A stretch of DNA of 8,320 bases from Lysobacteraceae bacterium (lineage in GTDB: Bacteria > Pseudomonadota > Gammaproteobacteria > Steroidobacterales > Steroidobacteraceae): NCBI GenBank assembly GCA_012516015.1, contig JAAYXG010000537.1, positions 1-8,320 of the forward strand, read 5' to 3'. The translations under genes and the position numbers were made by a program. Positions 1-5,143 of the stretch are shown here, piece by piece. The first letter of the stretch is position 1. Every line of letters begins with the position of its first letter. Below the pieces are notes generated by a model. The model did not search any database. It had not been told where the DNA came from and saw nothing but the letters and a program-made list of their open reading frames with translations.

Positions 1-30
1 CCGTGTTGCAGGAGCATCTCACGGGCCGAC

Positions 31-333
31 CTACAGCGCTCTCGCGAGGGCTGCCGCCGCTGCGCCCACGATCACAACGATCAGAAACGGCGCTCGCAGC
101 CAAAGCGCGAGCCCCGCTGCAAGTAATGACGCGCTACGCGCGTCGAACACCAATGTCTGTCCGGTACCGAATGCGTTGACGGCGGTGAGCGACGCAAGTA
201 GCCCAATGGTGAGCGTGCCGGCGATGCGAGTCATGTGATCGTTCTCGAGCCAGCGCGAAGGCACGAGATAGCCCGCCAGTTTGGTCGCATAAGCAACGAC
301 GCTCGCCAACAGGATCCATCCCCACAGCGTCAT
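31..333 (-). CDS. azlD: AzlD-family branched-chain amino acid exporter subunit
   Basis: This is the small subunit of the two-component AzlC/AzlD (LIV-E) exporter, which moves branched-chain amino acids out of the cytoplasm. The 100-residue product has the usual family length. It is almost entirely hydrophobic, with membrane segments at about residues 3-23, 38-56 and 66-98. The early motif around 15-25 (Y-A-T-K-L-A-G-Y) and the A-V-N-A-F stretch near 51-55 are AzlD-like. The ATG overlaps the stop codon of azlC in an ATGA arrangement, so translation is probably coupled and the two proteins are made together. The stop codon is complete, 30 bases from the window edge. Family assignment rests on the length, topology and pairing with azlC. 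The exact substrate is inferred. Confidence 0.87.
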   Translation of the reverse strand: MTLWGWILLASVVAYATKLAGYLVPSRWLENDHMTRIAGTLTIGLLASLTAVNAFGTGQTLVFDARSASLLAAGLALWLRAPFLIVVIVGAAAAALARAL

Positions 334-1085
334 CGGATTTCGTTCTCCGGCGACGACGATGGCGTCGTATGCTCGGTGGCAGTTTCGTAGCGCGCCGGAT
401 CCACATCCGGTTCGAGCCCTTCATCGGCGGGACCACGGCTGAACCAACCCCAAAGCGCCGCGACGAACGCTGCAATGAGGATGGGAACGCCGGGCGGCAC
501 GAACGGCACGGCGAACACCGTCACGACACCGCACGCGATCGCGAGCGCAATCGGCTCGCGAGCGCGCAAGCGCGGCCAGAGCAGCCCGAGGAATGCCGCA
601 ACTGCCGCGCCGTCCAAGCCCCATCGCCGCGGGTCGCCCATCGCATCGCCGAGCAGCGCACCGATGAGCGTAAAGAGATTCCACAAGACGAAGATGCCGA
701 CACCGGCCGTCCAGAACCCGCGGCGCTGCTCGTCGCGATCGACTTGAGCGGCGCCCGTGGCCGTCGATTCGTCGATCGTGACCTGAGCTGCCGCCAACGT
801 GCGCCAGCCCTGCGGTTTCAGCATGCGCTTCATCTGCATGCCGTAAACGGCATTGCGCACGCCAAGTAAGGAGGCCGCTCCAAAAGCGGCAGAGCCCGTC
901 CCGCCACCTGCAATGACGCCGATGAATGCGAACTGCGAGCCGCCCGTGAACATCAATGCGCTGAGCGCCACCGCTTGCCAGACATCGAGCCCCGCTGCGA
1001 CGGCGAGCGCACCGAACGACACGCCGTACAACCCCGTGGCAACGGCGATGGAGAGCCCGATCCTGACGGCAGGCGATGACAACAA
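330..1085 (-). CDS. azlC: AzlC-family branched-chain amino acid permease, large subunit
   Basis: This is the large inner-membrane subunit of the AzlCD exporter. The family signatures are visible: G-G-S-Q-F-A-F near residues 48-54 in an early helix, G-V-R-N-A-V-Y-G-M at 75-83, a T-I-D-E-S motif at 103-107, and G-L-D-G-A-A-V-A-A-F-L-G-L-L-W at 156-170. Hydrophobic helices fill residues 8-215. The last 35 residues form a hydrophilic tail rich in acidic residues, Ser and Thr, longer than I expect for the family (usually about 230-240 residues). The start is read as TTG because GAGG at 1094-1097 lies 8 bases upstream of it. No ATG is available near the N terminus. The stop overlaps the azlD start by four bases, so the two form one operon. 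The repeat block 1178-1638 lies upstream, so the promoter must sit within or close to it. I saw no clear promoter hexamers. Confidence 0.9.
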   Translation of the reverse strand: MLSSPAVRIGLSIAVATGLYGVSFGALAVAAGLDVWQAVALSALMFTGGSQFAFIGVIAGGGTGSAAFGAASLLGVRNAVYGMQMKRMLKPQGWRTLAAAQVTIDESTATGAAQVDRDEQRRGFWTAGVGIFVLWNLFTLIGALLGDAMGDPRRWGLDGAAVAAFLGLLWPRLRAREPIALAIACGVVTVFAVPFVPPGVPILIAAFVAALWGWFSRGPADEGLEPDVDPARYETATEHTTPSSSPENEIR

Positions 1086-1177
1086 GTAGCTAACCTCAGC
1101 AAGCTGCGGATACAGGCATTGTGAGGCACACCGGACGGTTCATGCATCTTCTCGTGGGCAGGCGTGTTCGCACACTC

Positions 1178-1189
1178 ACTGTCCGGGGA
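1178..1189 (+). repeat. Left arm of 12-base inverted repeat around the REPIN block
   Basis: ACTGTCCGGGGA here is the exact reverse complement of TCCCCGGACAGT at 1615-1626. A direct copy of the right arm with one change (TCCCCGCACAGT) also occurs at 1373-1384, at the end of the first repeat unit. The arms therefore bracket both repeat copies, as the ends of a non-coding mobile unit might. A 12-base match by chance within 450 GC-rich bases is unlikely but not impossible. Confidence 0.5.
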
Positions 1190-1204
1190 AGATGTGATAC
1201 CCAC

Positions 1205-1395
1205 CTTCGTCGCTCCGGCACAGGCCGGAGTCCACGCCTCTGCGCGCAGTGGCGCGCCGCTTTTTGCCTGGATCCCGGCCTACGCCGGGACGACAACGTA
1301 CTTAAGTCTCGCCACATTCAAAGCGCCCGGCTTCTTCGCGAGTCTTCGCGTCAATCTTGCGTCCGTGATTTTTCCCCGCACAGTAGTGGGCTTCC
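1205..1395 (+). repeat. Repeat unit copy 1, containing a REPIN-like doublet (1205-1296)
   Basis: The first 92 bases hold two hairpins in opposite orientation. The left one is CTCCGGC at 1213-1219 paired with GCCGGAG at 1224-1230. The right one is TCCCGGC at 1273-1279 paired with GCCGGGA at 1284-1290. The two ends are related by inversion (TCGTCGCTCCGG against the complement of CCGGGACGAC), which is the architecture of a REPIN, two REP sequences facing each other. A further ~100-base tail (from AGTCTCGCC to GTGGGCTTCC) is shared with copy 2. REPINs are non-autonomous elements thought to be moved by RAYT transposases, and none is present here. Confidence 0.75.
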
Positions 1396-1450
1396 GGCGG
1401 GACGACCAAGGTGCTGAGCGTCGGCAGAACCAACGCAACGCGATCCTAAT

Positions 1451-1638
1451 CTTCGTCGCTCCGGCGCAGCCCGGAGTCCAGGCATTCGCGCGCCGTAGCG
1501 CGCCCTTTCTTCGCCTGGATCCCGGCCTACGCCGGGACGACAATAGTTTGAGTCTCGCCGGGTTCAATGCGCGCTTGTTCGCAATTCTTCGCGCCAATCG
1601 TTGTGCCGCGATTGTCCCCGGACAGTCGTGGGTGTTCC
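1451..1638 (+). repeat. Repeat unit copy 2, containing a REPIN-like doublet (1451-1543)
   Basis: This copy lies 242-247 bases downstream of copy 1 in the same direction. The core shares CTTCGTCGCTCCGGC at the left, CCTGGATCCCGGCCTACG in the right hairpin, and GCCGGGACGAC at the end. TCCAGGC at 1477-1483 pairs with GCCTGGA at 1513-1519, so the doublet can fold into one long hairpin. The tail is more diverged from copy 1 than the core, with shared blocks such as AGTCTCGCC and TTCTTCGCG. Position-for-position similarity outside the palindromes argues for duplication of a composite unit, not two independent REPIN insertions. Confidence 0.75.
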
Positions 1639-1655
1639 CAAGACTCGCGAACAAG
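1574..1655. repeat. Long imperfect inverted repeat beside the stop of the 67-residue gene
   Basis: CTTGTTCGCAATTCTT at 1574-1589 and AAGACTCGCGAACAAG at 1640-1655 are complementary at 14 of 16 positions, separated by 50 bases. The matching stretch in repeat copy 1 (1331-1346, CTTCTTCGCGAGTCTT) is complementary to the right arm at 15 of 16. The right arm lies 6 bases beyond the stop of the minus-strand gene ending at 1662, so the folded RNA could work as a transcript end. There is no T-run, so the terminator role is only inferred. Confidence 0.4.
1615..1626 (+). repeat. Right arm of 12-base inverted repeat around the REPIN block
   Basis: TCCCCGGACAGT is the exact reverse complement of 1178-1189. 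It sits near the end of repeat copy 2, where copy 1 has the near-identical TCCCCGCACAGT at 1373-1384. Confidence 0.5.
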
Positions 1656-1661
1656 ACCCAA

Positions 1662-1865
1662 CTAACGACGCGCCCCGAGACGCGCGAGCATTGACGAAAG
1701 CTCTTCGGGGCTGATGTAGAAGTGCTCGCACACCCGTCCCCACAGCATCGGCGTGGGCACATCGTGATCGCCGCGCTCCCGCTGCGTTTCATGAAGGACT
1801 TTCAGCACGATGCGCTCCTTACGTGTCAGCCCATCGCGGACGTCCGGGATGTCGTCATTGCTCAT
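1662..1865 (-). CDS. Small hypothetical protein (67 residues)
   Basis: I do not recognise this protein. The composition is that of a real folded protein. It has an acidic N terminus, a helix T-R-K-E-R-I-V-L-K-V-L-H-E-T-Q at about 14-28, a turn with G-D-H-D-V-P-T-P, then L-W-G-R-V-C-E-H-F and S-P-E-E-L-S-S-M-L-A-R-L towards the end. The helix-turn-helix spacing recalls a small winged-helix fold, but no family can be claimed. I chose the ATG at 1865 because it starts the protein-like part. The same frame is open up to an ATG at 1931, but that extension (22 residues) looks non-coding. No clear ribosome binding site is visible before either start. It stands alone, with the repeat block immediately downstream. 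Confidence 0.6.
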   Translation of the reverse strand: MSNDDIPDVRDGLTRKERIVLKVLHETQRERGDHDVPTPMLWGRVCEHFYISPEELSSMLARLGARR

Positions 1866-1992
1866 GATAGACGGAGTCGGGGCGGTGATGCATGAGACAC
1901 GATCATACCCTCGCGCCGATGTCGGTCGCATTCAGGCATCGTGAACGTAGACACACTACTCCGCAAGTCATGAAGAAAGCGCCGCAGCGCAA

Positions 1993-2010
1993 ACTCGCGC
2001 GATCGCGAGT
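1993..2010. repeat. Seven-base-pair hairpin
   Basis: ACTCGCG at 1993-1999 pairs with CGCGAGT at 2004-2010 around a CGAT loop. It lies in the divergent gap, so it may be an operator-like dyad or part of a leader RNA. No T-run follows. Confidence 0.4.
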
Positions 2011-2097
2011 CTCATCAAGTGCGCGTTTTATCTCGCAACGCATTCGCAAACAGAACTTGCGCGAAACAAACGCCTCCAACGGATTGTTGTCGCGACT

Positions 2098-2115
2098 CCC
2101 GCGAAGGATCGCGGG
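2098..2115. repeat. Seven-base-pair hairpin resembling a single REP palindrome
   Basis: CCCGCGA at 2098-2104 pairs perfectly with TCGCGGG at 2109-2115 around AGGA. The shape (CCCGCGA, short loop, GCGGG) recalls the single REP-like palindromes common in proteobacterial intergenic DNA. Its sequence differs from the REPIN hairpins at 1205-1543. Confidence 0.45.
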
Positions 2116-2230
2116 TTTGCCGGCGTGCTCCTGGAGTTGGCCGATTTACTGATGAAGGCGCTCCGAACGCTTGTCTATAACGAACCACGAGGCGATCGGG
2201 TGATCGCTGCAGCTCTCGAGGAGGAGAACG

Positions 2231-2848
2231 ATGCGCACGCTCGTGGAACGAATTGCACGCTTGGCACTTGCCTGCACGATCATGCTCCTCGCTGCGACCG
2301 CGAACGGTGCGGAACCCAACGCCAACGAAAGCACGCTCGCCGTTTGGAAACCGCAACGTCTGGTGTTCACGTATCGCAGTGAGGGAAGGCACTACTCGTG
2401 CAGCCTACTGGAGCACAAGATCGAGATGATCTTGCAGCGACTCGGTGCCGACGAGCGCATCGAGCTCACGCGCTTCTCCTGTCATGATCTTGCCGGGCAG
2501 GCTCGCTTCGAAGTGGCCATGCGATCGCCCATCGAAGCGACAGAAGAGAACGTCCGCGCGCTAACCGATTACGATACGAAGGACCGTTTGATCGCCCGAG
2601 TACACGGAGCCGAGCTCCCGTCCGCCGGAGAGATCGAAACTTTCCCAGCCGTCTGGGCATCCGTCTCTTTCCGCACGTTCGATTTGGACGCGGGCGACTG
2701 CGCGCTCGTACAACAGTTACGTCGCCAGATTTTCCCGAAGATGGCCGTGCGAGTGACGAAAGATATCCGCGGCGTCGATTGTTCGCAGGAATTGAGCGGC
2801 GGCGCCGGCCCGCGATTAACCGTGTTGGCGCTCGTCCCGCACAAGTGA
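2231..2848 (+). CDS. Secreted protein of unknown function with four cysteines
   Basis: I do not recognise the family. The 205-residue product begins with a clear Sec signal peptide: Arg at 2, 7 and 10, a hydrophobic core at about 11-23, and a likely cleavage after N-G-A near residue 27. The mature part has four cysteines at 57, 84, 157 and 184, an even number that suits two periplasmic disulfides. Its alternation of charged helices (61-75, 103-120) and short strands ending in L-T-V-L-A-L-V-P suggests a compact domain with an internal duplication: each half has a Cys near its start and another about 27 residues later. The start is secure, because GAGGAGGAG lies 4 bases before the ATG. It is monocistronic and converges on the GH105 gene. 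Function is unknown. Confidence 0.82.
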   Translation: MRTLVERIARLALACTIMLLAATANGAEPNANESTLAVWKPQRLVFTYRSEGRHYSCSLLEHKIEMILQRLGADERIELTRFSCHDLAGQARFEVAMRSPIEATEENVRALTDYDTKDRLIARVHGAELPSAGEIETFPAVWASVSFRTFDLDAGDCALVQQLRRQIFPKMAVRVTKDIRGVDCSQELSGGAGPRLTVLALVPHK

Positions 2849-2895
2849 CGGGTGGCGCGCCATTGAGCGACGCTTCACGAGTTGTCGCTAGACGA

Positions 2896-2919
2896 TTGAC
2901 GGGTTCTTCTTCCCGTCAA
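2896..2919. terminator. Hairpin between convergent genes, possible bidirectional terminator
   Basis: TTGACGGG at 2896-2903 pairs with CCCGTCAA at 2912-2919 around the T-rich loop TTCTTCTT. It lies 47 bases past the stop at 2848 and 32 bases beyond the opposing stop at 2951, so it could end both transcripts. There is no clean T-run on either side. The 3' arm is also the first unit of a heptamer repeat array, so it may simply be a repeat with an inverted copy. Confidence 0.45.
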
Positions 2920-2940
2920 CTGTCAACCGTCAGCTGTCAA
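2913..2940 (-). repeat. Four tandem heptamers of YTGACRG type
   Basis: Read on the minus strand, the heptamers TTGACAG, CTGACGG, TTGACAG and TTGACGG lie end to end over 28 bases. A fifth unit in inverted orientation (TTGACGG at 2896-2902) makes the adjacent hairpin. Short heptamer arrays of this sort occur in gene spacers of some bacteria. No coding frame uses it. Confidence 0.65.
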
Positions 2941-2950
2941 CCCACTAGGT

Positions 2951-4165
2951 TTACCGCAAATCGAGATCCGCAACGGCCGTCGCTGCCAGCAGGAACGCAC
3001 CGACCCCATAGAACTGCGTATCCTCGAAGCGCACGTCGTCGGGCCGATCGGAGATCGGTTGGACGTAGCCGAGCTTACCGTCCTCGTGCACGGCTCGCGT
3101 CAGCGCCGCCCACCCTTTACGGACGGTGTCCTCGTATTCCGAGCGCGCGAGCAAACCCGACTTGATCCCCCACGCAAATGCATAGGTAAAGAAGCCGGTG
3201 CCGCTCGACTCGGGCACCGATTTGCCCGGATCGGACAGCAGCGAGGGCGACCAGTAGCCGTCTTGCTTCTGGATGGACTTGAGCTTAGCTGCCATTTGCC
3301 TGAACACACGCTCCATTCGCGCGCGCCCGGCATCCTGCGGCGGCAAATGCGGGATCATCCGCGCCAACCCCGCGAAAACCCAGCCGTTGCCCCGACTCCA
3401 AAACATCTTTTCGCCGTCCGGTCCGCGGCGCTCGAAGAAGCGCGAGTCGCGGTAATACAAGTGTTCTTCAGAGTCGTAGAGGAAATCGGTCGTCGCCGCG
3501 AACTCCTTCTTCGCGTACTCGGCGTAGCGCCAATCGCCGGTGGCCTGTGAAAGCTCGATCCACACGGGCGGCGCCATGAAAACGGCGTCGCACCAGCACC
3601 ATCTCTGCGCGCATAGGACGCCGCGGGGATCGGAGTACTCCGCGTGCTCCAGCGAAACCTGCGGCGGAAACGCGAGGATCGTATCGAATCGCTCCCTGAG
3701 CGGCGCAAGGGCCTCTGGACCGGCGCCATTGCGCGCCGCCCAGAGATAGGATGCTGCGATCACGTGATCGTCCGCGTGATAGGTCCGCTTGCCGAGTTGC
3801 CATCGGTTGGCAAGCCCGCGTGCCAGGACCGCTTGACGATAAGACGGCTTCTTCGAGCGATCTGCGAGCTCCGTCAGGCCGACGAACATCGCTCCTTGTA
3901 CCCAACCAGTCGGATCGGGTGTATCTGGCGAGGCATTCGGCGGCACGTAGCCGCCGGCCATCGTCGCGAGCTGGTAGTCGGCCACTTTCTCCGCGAGGGC
4001 CAATGCCTCCGCTGCGCGCGCGCTGGATCCGTCCGCCGCTTCGGCCGCGGCGCTTGGCGTTCGCGCGAAAGTCGCCGAAAGAACGACGATGACGAGGCAA
4101 ACCGAACGGTTGACTGAAAAAAGCACGCGCCCCCCACACCTTCTGACGTGTGTAGTTTCCCTCAT
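2951..4165 (-). CDS. GH105-type unsaturated rhamnogalacturonyl/glucuronyl hydrolase, exported
   Basis: This is a glycoside hydrolase of the GH88/GH105 fold (YteR/RhiN-like). Such enzymes hydrate the 4,5-double bond of unsaturated uronic acids left by polysaccharide lyases and so release the sugar. Visible landmarks are H-A-D-D-H at 130-134, W-C-D-A-V-F-M-A-P-P at 191-200 whose Asp193 matches the catalytic acid of the family, F-W-S-R-G-N-G-W-V at 255-263, S-G-T-G-F-F-T-Y-A-F-A-W-G-I at 321-334 and the terminal D-T-Q-F-Y-G-V-G-A-F at 382-391. The (alpha/alpha)6-barrel fills residues 50-400. A signal peptide with a hydrophobic core at about 21-33 and cleavage near A-A-A (39-41) implies a periplasmic site. 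An ATG at 4165 is annotated, but GTG at 4126 (residue 14) gives a more typical signal peptide with a G-run just upstream. No lyase, transporter or regulator is adjacent, so the natural substrate is uncertain. Confidence 0.88.
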   Translation of the reverse strand: MRETTHVRRCGGRVLFSVNRSVCLVIVVLSATFARTPSAAAEAADGSSARAAEALALAEKVADYQLATMAGGYVPPNASPDTPDPTGWVQGAMFVGLTELADRSKKPSYRQAVLARGLANRWQLGKRTYHADDHVIAASYLWAARNGAGPEALAPLRERFDTILAFPPQVSLEHAEYSDPRGVLCAQRWCWCDAVFMAPPVWIELSQATGDWRYAEYAKKEFAATTDFLYDSEEHLYYRDSRFFERRGPDGEKMFWSRGNGWVFAGLARMIPHLPPQDAGRARMERVFRQMAAKLKSIQKQDGYWSPSLLSDPGKSVPESSGTGFFTYAFAWGIKSGLLARSEYEDTVRKGWAALTRAVHEDGKLGYVQPISDRPDDVRFEDTQFYGVGAFLLAATAVADLDLR

Positions 4166-4171
4166 TGTAGT

Positions 4172-4188
4172 CGCGCGGCGGCCGCGCG
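4172..4188. promoter_or_regulatory. GC-rich dyad just upstream of the GH105 start
   Basis: CGCGCGG at 4172-4178 pairs with CCGCGCG at 4182-4188 around CGG. It begins 7 bases upstream of the ATG at 4165, so it would fold in the leader RNA over the initiation region, or could serve as a protein site. If the GTG at 4126 is the true start, it lies further out in the leader. Role inferred only. Confidence 0.3.
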
Positions 4189-4225
4189 TGTACGACCGCG
4201 CCGTCGCATCCTCCGAGCGCTCTTC

Positions 4226-4255
4226 TCAACACGGCCCGCGCACTTGGTTTAAACT
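4226..4255 (+). promoter_or_regulatory. Weak sigma70-like promoter candidate for the 4287 gene
   Basis: TCAACA at 4226-4231 and TAAACT at 4250-4255 are separated by 18 bases, and each matches the consensus at four of six positions. The location, about 30 bases before the ATG at 4287, is suitable. The only AT-rich stretch of this gap (GTTTAAAC) covers the -10. Confidence 0.25.
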
Positions 4256-4266
4256 TGCGGGCAAGT
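4253..4266. promoter_or_regulatory. Dyad ACTTGC-GG-GCAAGT, possible operator
   Basis: A perfect 6-base inverted repeat overlaps the downstream edge of the candidate -10 and ends 20 bases before the start of the 4287 gene. The position suits a repressor site or a leader hairpin. No regulator gene is nearby. Confidence 0.3.
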
Positions 4267-4286
4267 CATGCAAAGAGGTTTCACTG

Positions 4287-5072
4287 ATGGCTTACGAGAA
4301 CCGGCTCTATCAAATCCTGTACCCGAACCAAGGGCTGGTCGCCTCGCAGCTCACGCCCGAGGCGTTCGCGCGGCACTACCAAATCGGCTCGCTGCGCCAC
4401 TTCACGGGCAAGCTCGTGTTCGCCGAGATCGACACGAACTTCCGTCACCCGTATTTCGATATCGACGCGGGGTTCGCCGCGCTCGTCCCGCATCCCGATG
4501 GGTCGCCGAAACGGACGAAATTCATCTCCTCGTATCGCGTGATGGAGCACATGGATTTCGACAGCATCAAGACGCTGTATCTATCGTCGCCCGAAGCGAA
4601 CGTGCTCGCGCTGGAGGCACAGGAATACGACAAGGTGCACCAGGCCGGCTTTCTGCGCACGTTCGCCGAGATCGCGCCGCTGTCGATGCTCGTGATGAGC
4701 CCGATGGACATGCGCGAATTCGGCACGTACATCACTCAGCCCGGCAATCCGAAAGGCTGCCCGAAACTCTTCTACACGCAGATCGAGCTGGACGTGGACC
4801 AGTTCCTCGAAGAGTTCGAGCGCAATCCGTTCATGCCTGCGCCGTTCCCGTTCTTGCATCCGTCGAAGCTGCGCGATGCGATTCAACAGATGAAGGTCGA
4901 CAAAAACAAGAAGACGAAGGGATTGGCGCTCTACTGCCCGCTCAACCAGATCTCATATAAGTCGATTCGGCACGGATTCATGTTCGCTTCGCACGACAAG
5001 TCGAAGTTCTTCCCCATGCCGAGTCTGCAGGAGATCGAAACGTCGCACTTCGAGTTCTGGAAGGATTTGTAG
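4287..5072 (+). CDS. Conserved cytosolic protein of unknown function (261 residues)
   Basis: I recall similar proteins as uncharacterised hypotheticals in proteobacteria but know no function. The frame is open from 4089, yet the ATG at 4287 is preferred: AGAGG at 4274-4278 lies 8 bases before it, and residues upstream of it do not look like protein. There is no signal peptide or membrane segment. Visible blocks are L-Y-P-N-Q near 11-15, R-H-F-T-G-K-L-V-F-A-E-I-D at 37-49, H-P-Y-F-D-I-D at 54-60, P-H-P-D-G-S-P-K-R-T-K-F-I-S-S-Y-R-V at 68-85, the acidic D-V-D-Q-F-L-E-E-F-E at 169-178, H-P-S-K-L-R-D-A-I at 191-199 and R-H-G-F-M-F-A-S-H at 228-236. Several His, Asp and Glu residues could be catalytic or metal-binding, but no known motif is complete. 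It is monocistronic and ends at a strong hairpin. Confidence 0.86.
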   Translation: MAYENRLYQILYPNQGLVASQLTPEAFARHYQIGSLRHFTGKLVFAEIDTNFRHPYFDIDAGFAALVPHPDGSPKRTKFISSYRVMEHMDFDSIKTLYLSSPEANVLALEAQEYDKVHQAGFLRTFAEIAPLSMLVMSPMDMREFGTYITQPGNPKGCPKLFYTQIELDVDQFLEEFERNPFMPAPFPFLHPSKLRDAIQQMKVDKNKKTKGLALYCPLNQISYKSIRHGFMFASHDKSKFFPMPSLQEIETSHFEFWKDL

Positions 5073-5084
5073 TCCCCACCCTAA

Positions 5085-5110
5085 CCCTCCCCCGCTGTCG
5101 CGGGGGAGGG
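5085..5110. terminator. Strong hairpin between convergent genes; likely bidirectional terminator
   Basis: CCCTCCCCCGC at 5085-5095 pairs perfectly over 11 bases with GCGGGGGAGGG at 5100-5110 around TGTC. It lies 12 bases past the stop at 5072 and 33 bases past the opposing aqpZ stop at 5144. There is no long T-run. The form CCCTAACCCTCCCCCGC with GCGGGGGAGGG is a common dispersed intergenic palindrome in proteobacteria, so it may be both a repeat and a transcript end. Confidence 0.6.
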
Positions 5111-5143
5111 AACGTTCTTACGCGCTGACGCTCACCACCCGCC

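Larger units (their letters stand above)
1086..1661. other. Gene-free gap filled by REPIN-type repeats
   Basis: This 576-base stretch separates the start of azlC from the stop of the small minus-strand gene at 1662. Open frames across it are arginine- and proline-rich and do not look like protein. Its content is repetitive DNA: two ~190-base repeat copies, a 12-base inverted repeat around both copies, and a possible degenerate third REP end near 1396-1409 (GGCGGGACGACCAA, close to the GCCGGGACGACAA right ends of the two REPINs). The part nearest azlC (1086-1177) should hold its promoter, but no convincing hexamers are seen. Confidence 0.7.
1866..2230. other. Gene-free gap between divergent genes; possible gene remnant
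   Basis: This 365-base gap lies between the divergent starts at 1865 and 2231, so it should carry both promoters. I could not identify either. It contains two hairpins (1993-2010 and 2098-2115). One plus-strand frame is free of stop codons from 1951 to past 2230 and translates into plausible protein in its central and last parts, for example G-V-L-L-E-L-A-D-L-L-M-K-A-L and R-V-I-A-A-A-L-E-E-E-N. It has no ATG upstream, and its only good start is GTG at 2125. It ends by running into the 2231 gene in another frame. This could be a decayed gene or chance. Confidence 0.4.

Noticed and set aside
369..869. Long plus-strand open frame opposite azlC
   Set aside because: It is the antisense shadow of a clearly recognised gene, and its translation is dominated by Arg, Ala and Pro with no family pattern.
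1205..1543. CRISPR array
   Set aside because: Only two palindromic copies about 246 bases apart, with related sequence between them. A CRISPR array would show short identical repeats with unique 30-40 base spacers.
1164..1694. 176-codon plus-strand frame across the repeat block
   Set aside because: It exists because the repeats are GC-rich and lack stops in that frame. Its repeated peptide (V-A-P-A-Q-A/P-G-V) comes directly from the REPIN palindromes.
1892..2152. Plus-strand frame starting with ATG in the gap before 2231
   Set aside because: The translation is Arg/Ser-rich without hydrophobic periodicity. The neighbouring frame from 1951 looks more protein-like.
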